DNA of 11,933 bases from CBDUXT01 sp965371245 (GCA_965371245.1 CBDUXT010000133.1:1-11933), one strand, 5' to 3'. Shown: positions 1 to 7,671, counted from the stretch's first letter. Numbers and translations are program-made. The notes: generated from the letters alone by a model not told the origin.

Positions 1-27
1 GTTGCCCTCGTGCCGACGGAGTAGGCC

Positions 28-942
28 ATGACCAAGCGGCGCTGTAGTATTAAGGTCATGGCATCGATCGGGATGTTCACCCGTGGTGCTAAGTATACAC
101 GTAGACGGCGAAGGATTGGCGTGCGCCAAGTATACTACTTCCTTCTCTATGCTCAGTTCGCGATCGTTGTGTACCATCTGACCGGAAATGTTCCATACCT
201 CATGGTATTCGGTGTCCTCTTGTTCGGGATCAACACGATGGTCGCTCGTTTCGCCGACGTACAGTCCATAGAAATGATGATGATGAGCATCGCCACCCTC
301 ATCACCATCCGGAGCAATGCGCTCTGGCTTCTTCCGTCCTATTGGATGGTGATGTCGCCACTTCCCTTGTTCTTGGGGCTGTCATCCGCCAAGCCCGCGC
401 TGGATGTGGTTCCGAGGTGCGCGCCGTTTTGCCTCAAGAATCTCATGGAGGGCATGGAACGGTTCCTACAGCCGGTTGGCCGGGGGGATCGCGTACTCAT
501 GGCTTTGGGAGATCCCAAAGGCGTGTATGAGGATGTGTTCGACGGCTACCGGACACTGCTCGAACTGCCGATCTACGTTGCGGCTCGCCGAGAGATTCAC
601 TTCCTGCCGAATTGGTTTGCCGTGTTCGAGCTGAACTATGGAGGGGCCGGGCACTTCTGGGGGCGGGATGTCGAATCCGTGCAGGCCAACATGGAGACAT
701 GGGGGGCGGACTTCGTCGTGGTGTACCAGGACGCGGGGACGGAGCTCAGTCCTGTGTGGCGCGGCGCGAATTTCGAACCGGTGGCAAAGTTTTCCTGGGA
801 GGAGTATGCGGACGAGCTTCGCGGCGAACGCGTGTGCAGCGGGCCAACGCCCGAGTGGTGGTTGTTGCGCCGAGAGCCGGTGAGCGTCGCGACCGAGGTT
901 GACGCACGGGTTTATACAGACGGAGTCGCCGTTTCGGTGTGA
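28..942 (+). CDS. Membrane protein of unknown function, possibly a shortened multi-pass protein
   Basis: I do not recognise this 304-aa protein. It has a basic N-terminus with an Arg run (about residues 25-29), then hydrophobic segments at about 35-51, 55-72 and 98-118, and then a soluble region of about 130-285. That region has the look of the soluble tail of a polytopic glycosyltransferase-like protein (GADFVVVYQD near 227-236, WWLL near 277-280), but no catalytic motif is visible. The start is supported by GGAG at 18-21, 6 nt upstream of ATG. An in-frame TAG at 22-24 excludes an upstream extension. The first ~400 nt look more AT-rich than the neighbours. Three membrane segments are few for a GT-C enzyme, so it may be a remnant or half of a broken gene. 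It precedes a sulfotransferase and an epimerase on the same strand, which suggests a surface-glycan locus. Coding confidence is good; function is unknown. Confidence 0.7.
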   Translation: MTKRRCSIKVMASIGMFTRGAKYTRRRRRIGVRQVYYFLLYAQFAIVVYHLTGNVPYLMVFGVLLFGINTMVARFADVQSIEMMMMSIATLITIRSNALWLLPSYWMVMSPLPLFLGLSSAKPALDVVPRCAPFCLKNLMEGMERFLQPVGRGDRVLMALGDPKGVYEDVFDGYRTLLELPIYVAARREIHFLPNWFAVFELNYGGAGHFWGRDVESVQANMETWGADFVVVYQDAGTELSPVWRGANFEPVAKFSWEEYADELRGERVCSGPTPEWWLLRREPVSVATEVDARVYTDGVAVSV

Positions 943-958
943 GCGCCGAGATCCAGAC

Positions 959-965
959 GGAGGAG
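959..965 (+). promoter_or_regulatory. Strong Shine-Dalgarno ahead of the 970 ATG
   Basis: GGAGGAG lies about 5 nt before an ATG at 970. It is among the best ribosome-binding sequences in the window. It serves a 14-codon ORF rather than the sulfotransferase ATG at 1015, which has only a weak GGA upstream. Confidence 0.6.
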
Positions 966-969
966 TGAC

Positions 970-1014
970 ATGCGTGTATGGGACAGACGATTAGCCACTG
1001 GAATGTGTGCATAA
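970..1014 (+). CDS. Putative 14-aa leader ORF abutting the sulfotransferase
   Basis: ATG at 970 opens a 14-codon frame (MRVWDRRLATGMCA) that ends in TAA at 1012-1014. The sulfotransferase ATG follows immediately at 1015, in the same frame, giving a TAAATG junction. The ribosome-binding site belongs to this small ORF. Ribosomes stopping at TAA could restart at once on the downstream ATG (translational coupling). Alternatively the sulfotransferase originally began at 970 and acquired a nonsense codon. The peptide resembles no leader I know and shows no run of regulatory codons. Confidence 0.3.
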   Translation: MRVWDRRLATGMCA

Positions 1015-2040
1015 ATGGGCGGCATGGGTGGATTGCGGCTGCGGGGTGCGGTCTTGCGTGACGCCGGGCGGCGCGTCTTGGCTTTGCCGGTGAATTGGGC
1101 GGCCAGGGCGGAAGGGCACGCGCGGGCAGGGGAGACACTTGAATATGCGCCGCTCTTTATCATCGGGCCGCCGCGATCCGGTACAACGCTTGTCTACCAG
1201 TCGATCTGTCACAGCCTGGACGTGGCCCATCCGACGAATCTGATGGTGGACTACGGTCTGGATCGCGGCCCGAGCATTTGTCGTATCCTGCACGGAGCGT
1301 GTGGCAAGCTGCCCCACCGGCGTCGCGATGCGTTTTCGAGTGACTACGGCGCGACCAAGGGACTTGCAGCGCCTAGCGAGGCCGGTCCCATTTGGAACCG
1401 CTGGTTCTGCAAGGATACACACTACACGGCGGAGGGCGTGTTGGATGCTGGAGCGCGACGCGCGGTGTATCGATCGGTCGCCAACATGGAACGTGTATTC
1501 GGCGCGCCTTTTGTGAACAAGAACGTCAAACACAGCGTCCGCATCCGAGCACTGGTCGAGGTTTTCTCCGACGCGATCTTTCTGGAGGTTACGCGCGATC
1601 CACTCATGGCGGCCCAGTCGATCTTTCTGGCCCGGTCAGGAAGGTTTCGTTCGTCGCGGTGGTGGTCGGTGAAGCCCAAGGAAAGTGAGGATCTCGTCGG
1701 ATTGAGCCTTGCCAAGCAGGCGGTCGCTCAGGTGTTTTACATTCGGAAGTGTATTGCGCAAGACCGTGAGCGAGTGGGTTCGGAGCGCTTCTTCAGCGTT
1801 GCCTATGAGGCGTTCTGCAGGGCGCCGAACGCGGAACTGGAACGCATCGCGAAGTTCATGGCCGCGCGAGGAGCCCCCGCGGGTTTTGAGAAGGCGCTGC
1901 CCGATTCCTTCCCCTGCGCTTGCGGACCGGCTGTACCAGAGGAAACGTCTGAAGAGATGCGGCGTTTCCTGTCGAAACTGGACGAGGGGGGTTGCGCTGC
2001 AGGAGCCTCGATCTCGAAACGGATGGAACGGACGTTATGA
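1015..2040 (+). CDS. Sulfotransferase family protein (PAPS-dependent type)
   Basis: A 341-aa protein of the P-loop sulfotransferase superfamily, which moves a sulfuryl group from PAPS to a sugar, lipid or protein acceptor. The 5'-phosphosulfate-binding loop is IIGPPRSGTTLV at residues 49-60. A second conserved block, NKNVKHSVRIR, is at 168-178. The 3'-phosphate-binding motif is VTRDPLMAAQSIFLAR at 192-207, with Arg194 and Ser202 as likely phosphate ligands. YEAF near 264-267 matches the helix often seen late in this fold. No signal peptide or membrane segment is evident, so it is probably cytoplasmic. The acceptor cannot be read from the sequence. The following UDP-GlcNAc 2-epimerase makes a glycan acceptor plausible. 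The ATG at 1015 lacks its own good ribosome-binding site and follows an in-frame TAA. The 3' end overlaps an ATG (ATGA at 2037-2040). Family assignment is firm; substrate is open. Confidence 0.85.
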   Translation: MGGMGGLRLRGAVLRDAGRRVLALPVNWAARAEGHARAGETLEYAPLFIIGPPRSGTTLVYQSICHSLDVAHPTNLMVDYGLDRGPSICRILHGACGKLPHRRRDAFSSDYGATKGLAAPSEAGPIWNRWFCKDTHYTAEGVLDAGARRAVYRSVANMERVFGAPFVNKNVKHSVRIRALVEVFSDAIFLEVTRDPLMAAQSIFLARSGRFRSSRWWSVKPKESEDLVGLSLAKQAVAQVFYIRKCIAQDRERVGSERFFSVAYEAFCRAPNAELERIAKFMAARGAPAGFEKALPDSFPCACGPAVPEETSEEMRRFLSKLDEGGCAAGASISKRMERTL

Positions 2041-2075
2041 CCGTTGCGGTGGCGGTGGCCATGGCCGGCAGGCTT

Positions 2076-2082
2076 GGGAGGA
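2076..2082 (+). promoter_or_regulatory. Shine-Dalgarno supporting a GTG start for wecB
   Basis: GGGAGGA ends 4 nt before GTG at 2087. The alternative ATG at 2129 has only GGGACGG directly against it. This favours the GTG start and a 14-residue N-terminal extension. Confidence 0.5.
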
Positions 2083-2086
2083 CGCC

Positions 2087-3247
2087 GTGACGGACGCGGG
2101 CCAGGCCGTCGTCGTCAAAACGGGACGGATGAATCGGTCAATACGAATCGTTACCGTCGTCGGCGCTAGGCCGCAGTTCGTCAAAGCGGCCGTGGTCAGC
2201 CGCGCGTTCGATCTGCAGAACAGCGTGGAAGGAAATCCGCGCGTCACCCACGCTTTGATTCACACGGGTCAGCACCACGACAAGGACATGTCTCAGGTCT
2301 TCTTCGACGAGCTCAAGATTCCCGAGCCGGACCGCAACCTCGGCGTTCACGGTGGATCGCACGGCCTGCAAACCGGACGTATGCTCAAGCGACTGGAGGC
2401 GGCTTTCCTGGAAGCCAAGCCGGACCGCGTGATCGTATACGGCGACACCAACACGACGTTGGCCGCCGCGCTGGCGGCGGTGAGGCTGCACATCCCGATC
2501 GCACACATCGAGGCCGGTCTTCGTTCCTTCAATCGACGCATGCCGGAGGAGATCAACCGGGTGCTGACGGATCGTGTGGCCGATCGGCTCTTCTGCCCCA
2601 CCGAGACCGCCGTCGGAAACCTGCGGCGAGAGGGCATCACGCGGGGTGTCGAGCGCGTGGGCGACGTGATGAAGGACTGTGCCGTGTCACACCGAGCGGC
2701 AACGCGCGGCCTCGATGACCGTATCCTCGGGGAACTGGGACTCAAGCCGAAGGGGTACTTGCTGGCAACGGTACACCGTGCGGAAAACACCGACGACCCC
2801 GATCATCTTGGAAGTCTCTTTGAGGCGCTGGGAACACTATCCAGCGCCCATCGGCCGGTCGTCATGCCACTGCACCCTCGGACTCGAAACAAACTAGCTG
2901 AGGTCGGCCTGGTGCCCGCAAGCAGCATTCGGATGCTGAAACCCGCATCGTATACGACCATGCTGGCGCTCGAGGAGAATGCGCGTATGATCCTGACCGA
3001 CTCGGGCGGCGTTCAGAAGGAAGCCTACATGTTTCGCGTGCCGTGTCTGACGCTGCGGGATGAGACCGAGTGGGTCGAAACGGTAGACGCTGGATGGAAT
3101 CGCGTTGTTGGTACAGAAGTGGAAGGGATCGTTGCCGCCGTAAAGAACATGGAGCACTGCCCCCCAGACGCCTGGCGGCCGCTGTTTGGTGATGGCCGGG
3201 CAGCGGAACGAATCTGCAAGAGCCTCACGACCGCGACTGGGGCGTGA
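2087..3247 (+). CDS. wecB: UDP-N-acetylglucosamine 2-epimerase, non-hydrolysing (WecB/MnaA)
   Basis: This cytoplasmic enzyme interconverts UDP-GlcNAc and UDP-ManNAc, a precursor for capsule, O-antigen and teichoic-type glycans. From GTG it is 386 aa; from ATG at 2129 it is 372 aa. Both are close to the usual ~375. Motifs run in family order: VVGARPQFVK (24-33), HTGQHHD (59-65), YGDTNTT (118-124, equivalent of E. coli Asp95), HIEAGLRS (140-147, Glu117), PEEINR (153-158, Glu131 region), TVHRAEN (228-234, His213), LHPRT (262-266) and LTDSGGVQKEA (303-313). All catalytic positions known for the family are present, so it should be active. GTG is preferred because of the GGGAGGA upstream. The gene starts 46 nt after the sulfotransferase stop, which points to one operon. 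A ManNAc dehydrogenase partner is not seen in this window. Confidence 0.95.
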   Translation: MTDAGQAVVVKTGRMNRSIRIVTVVGARPQFVKAAVVSRAFDLQNSVEGNPRVTHALIHTGQHHDKDMSQVFFDELKIPEPDRNLGVHGGSHGLQTGRMLKRLEAAFLEAKPDRVIVYGDTNTTLAAALAAVRLHIPIAHIEAGLRSFNRRMPEEINRVLTDRVADRLFCPTETAVGNLRREGITRGVERVGDVMKDCAVSHRAATRGLDDRILGELGLKPKGYLLATVHRAENTDDPDHLGSLFEALGTLSSAHRPVVMPLHPRTRNKLAEVGLVPASSIRMLKPASYTTMLALEENARMILTDSGGVQKEAYMFRVPCLTLRDETEWVETVDAGWNRVVGTEVEGIVAAVKNMEHCPPDAWRPLFGDGRAAERICKSLTTATGA

Positions 3248-3320
3248 TCGTCGGTGGGTGGCAAGCGGATGTTCGAAGCCGTGGCGGCGGCGGGCGAGAC
3301 AAGGGGGCGACACACCGGGT

Positions 3321-3602
3321 TCACACAACCACGAACGGACGGAGTGACTCGCCGACCTGCGCTTCGTCCAGCCGTTCGCCGTCGTTGAGCCGAACGAGGA
3401 TCGAGCGGACGGCCTCCTTGGCTTCGTCGGCCCCGGGATCGGCGAGGAATCCGTCGAACACGTGTTCGCCGGCCATCGCCCGTGCGATCTCGCGGTCCTT
3501 GTTTTCGTCGTCGAGTTCCGTGTAGTAGACCACGCGGAACGGATGCGACGGACCCACCTCGCGGTAAATCTCGAACATGATCTTGTCCGCGACGGCCATC
3601 AT
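3321..3602 (-). CDS. Small protein of unknown function (93 aa)
   Basis: I do not recognise this family. The product is small, acidic and soluble, with no membrane segment or cysteine. Residues 7-27 (from KIMFEIYREVG to FRVVYY) look like an alternating beta/helix core. An acidic TELDDENKDREI stretch (28-39) follows, then AMAGEHVFDGFL (42-53), and a helical C-terminus ending RPFVVV. It is credible as a gene because it has an AAGGGG ribosome-binding sequence just upstream, a plausible soluble-protein composition, and the same strand as the activase genes. Two ATGs are adjacent (3602 and 3599); the second has the better spacing and may be the real start. It converges on wecB with a 73-nt gap. It lies 219 nt downstream of the activase gene, so joint transcription is possible but not shown. 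Confidence 0.65.
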   Translation of the reverse strand: MMAVADKIMFEIYREVGPSHPFRVVYYTELDDENKDREIARAMAGEHVFDGFLADPGADEAKEAVRSILVRLNDGERLDEAQVGESLRPFVVV

Positions 3603-3821
3603 GAATCCCCTTCTTCAACAAGCTTCAAACGCGGAACGATTGCCGTTGGGTCGGACTCTGTGTCGGCTCGGAACGCCGCACGACCGATTGTAGGCATGGC
3701 AGAATGCCGTTTCTCGCCCCGGCCAGAGCAAGCTCCGTTTTTCTCGGGCGGTCGAATCCGAGTTTGTTCCCAGAGATTGTCTCACAGCAGTGATGCACCA
3801 TCAGTGAGAGCGCTCCAGGTT
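3603..3821. other. Spacer between activase and the 93-aa gene, with an imperfect hairpin
   Basis: No convincing gene lies here. A 66-codon minus-strand frame opens with an ATG overlapping the activase TGA (ATGA), but its product has no recognisable features. At 3781-3808 an imperfect stem can form: CTCAC pairs with GTGAG and TGATG with CATCA around a CAC loop, leaving a 5-nt bulge. It sits about 15-40 nt past the activase stop on the minus strand. It lacks a T-run, so calling it a terminator would be speculative. Confidence 0.3.
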
Positions 3822-6800
3822 TCATACGACCACCGCCGAATGTGGCGCAACCACCTGCCCGGTGCGCAACTCGCGCTCGAAGGCGGCCACGCGCCGGTCG
3901 ATGCTTTGCCGCAGGTCCGTCTCCGCCGTCATCTCCTCGTGAAAACGGGCGAGGAAGTAGGCGATGGTTTCGATGCGAATCTTGATCGATCCGCTCGGCT
4001 TGTTTTCGTCGATGTCCTTGAAGCAGAAGTAGGGCGTCCCGGAGTTCTCGACGGTTTCCTCAACGACGGTGTAGATGGGGGCGTCGTGGCCGCACTTGAA
4101 ACTCGAGAGCTCGAGCGCGACCAGGTTCGGATGGCGTGCGACGTACTTGGCCGCCCAAACCTTGCGCGAGGTGTTCTCCGAGTAGCTGTTCTTCCAGATG
4201 TCGGAGATGCTCAACGGGTCGGACGGGCGCCCATCGACGTGGTCCCCTTGGAACACGCGTCTGAGCGAGTCGTCGTCGATCGGGAGCGCGTCCTGTGAGA
4301 GGATCGGGTACCCCAGTTTCTGAAGTTCTTCACAAATCTCGTGGTTCACGCCGGGGTCGTTGTGGTAGGGGCGGGCGAGCACCACGATGCCCAAATGCCC
4401 CTCGGCCTCAAGCGTATCGAGGATCGCTCGCCCCCGATCCCTCAACCCCTGGTCGAAAGCCTCCATCGCGGCGAGCCCTTCGCCGACGGCCCGGTAGGAC
4501 TCCGCCTCGGTCAGCCCCAACTCTTCGTGCCAGTCGTTGTACATCTGCCGGGCACAAAGCTGTGGCCGATCCAGGTTCAGGAAGGTTTTCTTGAAGACAA
4601 TGTTCGCCGCGACAAACAGGTCGCCCTCTTTGATGAACGCTGCGTGCGTTGCTTCCGGCGTCGAGACGACGGTCGGACATGCCCGGCTGGCCTGCACGCC
4701 GTGCAGGAACGTGGGGAACGAGTCCACCATGGGGAAGAAAACATGGGTGAGCGGTTTTTTCTTGTGATGGGTGTGCAGCAAGTTGTGAACGTGGGGGATG
4801 CCCAGCTTGCTGGGGAAACACGGGTCGATCGAGCCGCGTTTCGCGCCGGTCTTGTAGAGCTCTTCGGACGTGTAGTCGCTGAACACGATGTTCTTCGGCG
4901 ACAGGCCGAGGCTTTGGAAGAAACCGAGGAAGAACGGCGCCTGCGAGTAGGCATTGAGCACGCGCGGGATGCCGATGCGCAGCGACTTCCGGCGAAGCAT
5001 CAACTCCCGTCGGCGTAAACTGCGTCGTCCGCACAGACGGCGAAGCGGCGTGGCTCCAGGTATCGGATCGGCAATGTTCGTGACCTCGACCGGCTTGAAG
5101 GCCTCGCGCGCCGCGATCTCCAAAAGGTTGGGGTTTTCTCGCTTGATTTCGTCGAGCCCGCGTTTGATGTCTCGCATATCGCCGACGTCTTCCACCGTGC
5201 CTTTTTCGCACGTGGCGATGATCAGACGCACCTCGCCCGCCTCGAGCCGAACCTTGGACTGGAGGGTCGCCGGCTGCTTTGGCGACGCGCCGTTGTTGGA
5301 TCCGCGTTTGATGCGCGTGGGGTGTCCCGCTTCGGGACCCGTCTTGAGGATCCGGCTCGACAGGTCGATTCCGATGCCGCCACCGCTCATCGACGGTGCC
5401 TTGCGCTTGACATCGATGAAGGTGCGCAGGCACTTGTTCTTGCAGAAATAGCAGCGGGTGTCCTCGGACCGCGTCGTACGGAAGGTGACGCTTTGCAGAC
5501 TGTCGAGACCGATGAAGGTTGTGTCCCGCCCCTGCGCCGCGTGGAGGCGATGAGCCTCGAGGGCGCAGCCGATGGCGCCGCTCTCGCCGCAGTGTTCGTG
5601 GACGATGACCTCCGGGCGGACGTCGCTTCCCACGAAGCGCGACTCGATGAAGTCCACCTGCGCCTTGACCGCGGCCAGGTTGTGCTGCGTGCCACCCTGC
5701 AGGATGAACTTTTTTCCGAGCTTGGCGAGATTGGGAATCTGCGACACGTAGAGCCAGATATTCTTGGGTAGCACCGCGGCCAGGCCGGCCATGATCTCCG
5801 CGGCGGACCACCCTTGCCGCTGAAAATCGACGATGTCCGATTGCATGAACACCGCACACCCATAGCCGAACTGCGGCATGGCCGACGCGCTGAACGCCAC
5901 GTCGGCGTACTCGGTCACGTCGTAGCCGAATCCACTCGCCGTGGATTGCAGGAAATAGCCGTTGCCCGCGCTACACTGCGTGTTGATCCGAAAATCCTTC
6001 ACCCGCCCGTCCTTGAGGATGATCAGTTTGATGTCCTGACCGCCGACATCCACGATGACGTCGGCACCCGGATAGGCGTGCAGCCCGCTCTGCGTGTGTG
6101 CCACCGTTTCGACCAGCGCCACGTCGGCCTGGAGAACGTCCTTGAGGATGTCCTTGGCGTAGCCCGTGGTGCCCACCCCGAGAACGTCGAGCGCGCAGCC
6201 CTGCTCGGTGATCTGTTTCCCGAGCGCCCCCAAGACTTCCACTGCGTCCTCGATGGGGTTGCCGCGCGAGAGCTGATAGGCCTTGGCGATGACGTTCTGA
6301 TCGTGATCGATCAAGACCGCCTTGGTCGATGTCGATCCGCCGTCCAGGCCGATGAAACCCTCGACGGATGTCCCAGGTAAAAACTCACGCGGCTGCCAGG
6401 GCTTCTTGCGGTAACGCTCCTTGAACCGCGCGAGTTGTTCCTCGTTTTCGACGAGCCCGCCCGAGCCCGCTCGCTTTTTCTCAGCCGCGCGGCCCACCTC
6501 GACATACCACTTGAGTGGGTCTTGCCCCTTGTACAGCCCAAGATTCGCGTCGTCGGTCACTTCGAGCTTGCCGAACTCGATGGCGCCGATCGCCGCAAAG
6601 TATTGCGCGTTATCCGGGGTGATGATGTAGTCTTCCGCCGGGCGGGAGGGGTCGGGGAGCGCGACGCCTCGCTCCGCCCAGAGTTTGGGAATGTTATGCT
6701 TCCAGCAGTCGCGCATCCCCTTGATGTAACAGTTGGGACCGCCCAGAAGCAGGACGGTGGGGCGAAGTGTGTGCCCACGCGTCAGGACGGCCAGGTTCTG

Positions 6801-7658
6801 TTGAATGATCGACTCGAAGAGGGAGGCCATCAGTTCGTCGGGCGGGACACCTTGCTTTTGCAGGCCGTTGATGTCGGTCTCGGCGAACACCCCGCACTTG
6901 CCCGCCACGGGGTGCAGCTTGTGACCGGAATAGCCCATCTCTGAGAGTTGGTCGGCCGGTATGCGAAGTTTTGCGTTGATCTTGTCGATGACCGCGCCGG
7001 TGCCACCGGCGCACTTATCGTTCATCGAGGGGATCTTCTTTTTCTTCCCCGTTTGTGGATCCTCTTTGAAGATGATGATCTTGGCGTCCTGTCCCCCAAG
7101 CTCGACGACGCTTTGGACCTCGGGATGGAGCTTCTCGACGGCCAATGAGACGGCGTTTACCTCCTGCACGAACTTGCCGCCTATACGCCGGACCAGCGCG
7201 CTTCCGCCGGAGCCGGTCACGAACAATCGAAAAGACTGCCGCGGCACGTCGCCAAACGTGGCCTCAATCGCGCCGAGGAACTCGAGCACCTTCTCGGGCT
7301 GCTTGGTCTCGTGCCGCTGATAATCCTGCCAGAGGATCTCGTCGGTCACGGGATCGATCACGACGGCCTTCACCGTCGTTGAGCCGACGTCCAGACCGAT
7401 CATCAGTCCACCGGGGTACCGATCGGTTCCCTCGAACGGGAGCAGGTGGACGGTCGGCTCCGCCGGATTCGCCGCGGCGACGGGTGTGCCGAGCCGAACA
7501 AACTTCGGTTTGGGTTCCGCGACAATCGCGCCCCCGCAGCCACTGCCGCAGCCGCCTCCGCCGGCAGGCGCCTCGGCCAGCACGGGAAGCGCAACCGGGC
7601 GTCGTCCCCCACGGGTGTCACGTCTTGCCGAAGGGGTTTCGTGTCCTACCGCGATCAA
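3822..7658 (-). CDS. Double acyl-CoA dehydratase activase fused to COG3580/DUF2229 domain
   Basis: A 1278-aa cytoplasmic Fe-S ATPase related to HgdC/BadFG/BcrAD activases, which use ATP to push an electron at low potential onto a dehydratase or reductase. Domain 1 (about 86-365) has GLDVGSTTVK (88-97), ELGGQDAK (186-193), NDKCAGGTG (Cys216) and GKCGVFAETD (Cys255). Domain 2 (about 435-702) repeats the set: GLDGGSTSTK (437-446), DVGGQDIK (537-544), NTQCSAGNG (Cys562) and GCAVFMQSD (Cys601). All four cluster-ligand cysteines are kept. A CxxCxxxC motif follows (Cys736, 739, 743). Then an Arg-rich linker (873-893) leads to a COG3580/DUF2229 region from LRIGIPRVLNAY (893-904), with DPCFPSKLG, ARPYHNDPGVNHE and SFKCGHDAP. 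Residues 33-43 are Gly-rich with CGSGC. The start is TTG with GGGGAG 7 nt upstream. It lies 32 nt after the COG3581-like gene, almost certainly in one operon. The substrate is unknown. Confidence 0.9.
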   Translation of the reverse strand: MIAVGHETPSARRDTRGGRRPVALPVLAEAPAGGGGCGSGCGGAIVAEPKPKFVRLGTPVAAANPAEPTVHLLPFEGTDRYPGGLMIGLDVGSTTVKAVVIDPVTDEILWQDYQRHETKQPEKVLEFLGAIEATFGDVPRQSFRLFVTGSGGSALVRRIGGKFVQEVNAVSLAVEKLHPEVQSVVELGGQDAKIIIFKEDPQTGKKKKIPSMNDKCAGGTGAVIDKINAKLRIPADQLSEMGYSGHKLHPVAGKCGVFAETDINGLQKQGVPPDELMASLFESIIQQNLAVLTRGHTLRPTVLLLGGPNCYIKGMRDCWKHNIPKLWAERGVALPDPSRPAEDYIITPDNAQYFAAIGAIEFGKLEVTDDANLGLYKGQDPLKWYVEVGRAAEKKRAGSGGLVENEEQLARFKERYRKKPWQPREFLPGTSVEGFIGLDGGSTSTKAVLIDHDQNVIAKAYQLSRGNPIEDAVEVLGALGKQITEQGCALDVLGVGTTGYAKDILKDVLQADVALVETVAHTQSGLHAYPGADVIVDVGGQDIKLIILKDGRVKDFRINTQCSAGNGYFLQSTASGFGYDVTEYADVAFSASAMPQFGYGCAVFMQSDIVDFQRQGWSAAEIMAGLAAVLPKNIWLYVSQIPNLAKLGKKFILQGGTQHNLAAVKAQVDFIESRFVGSDVRPEVIVHEHCGESGAIGCALEAHRLHAAQGRDTTFIGLDSLQSVTFRTTRSEDTRCYFCKNKCLRTFIDVKRKAPSMSGGGIGIDLSSRILKTGPEAGHPTRIKRGSNNGASPKQPATLQSKVRLEAGEVRLIIATCEKGTVEDVGDMRDIKRGLDEIKRENPNLLEIAAREAFKPVEVTNIADPIPGATPLRRLCGRRSLRRRELMLRRKSLRIGIPRVLNAYSQAPFFLGFFQSLGLSPKNIVFSDYTSEELYKTGAKRGSIDPCFPSKLGIPHVHNLLHTHHKKKPLTHVFFPMVDSFPTFLHGVQASRACPTVVSTPEATHAAFIKEGDLFVAANIVFKKTFLNLDRPQLCARQMYNDWHEELGLTEAESYRAVGEGLAAMEAFDQGLRDRGRAILDTLEAEGHLGIVVLARPYHNDPGVNHEICEELQKLGYPILSQDALPIDDDSLRRVFQGDHVDGRPSDPLSISDIWKNSYSENTSRKVWAAKYVARHPNLVALELSSFKCGHDAPIYTVVEETVENSGTPYFCFKDIDENKPSGSIKIRIETIAYFLARFHEEMTAETDLRQSIDRRVAAFERELRTGQVVAPHSAVVV

Positions 7659-7665
7659 TGGTTCG

Positions 7666-7671
7666 CTCCCC
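7666..7671 (-). promoter_or_regulatory. Shine-Dalgarno fixing the TTG start of the activase fusion
   Basis: On the minus strand GGGGAG stands 7 nt before TTG at 7658, inside the 32-nt gap after the upstream stop. No ATG or GTG with a comparable site lies before the first ATPase motif. It therefore supports the rare TTG start and the Gly/Cys-rich N-terminus. Confidence 0.55.

Noticed and set aside
1..24. Open frame ending in TAG (VALVPTE) that could be the tail of an upstream gene
   Set aside because: Seven codons at the window edge are too few to separate a real gene end from chance.
274..285. Four consecutive ATG codons, a possible slippage microsatellite
   Set aside because: Twelve bases of a triplet repeat keep the frame and are too short to suggest phase variation.
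3625..3825. 66-codon minus-strand frame whose ATG overlaps the activase stop
   Set aside because: The ATGA overlap is suggestive, but the product has no recognisable features or coding-like pattern. It is mentioned only in the spacer entry.
4408..5859. 483-codon minus-strand frame inside the activase gene
   Set aside because: It is an Arg/Pro/His-rich shadow of the activase gene in another frame, with no family motif, while the main frame has continuous conserved motifs.
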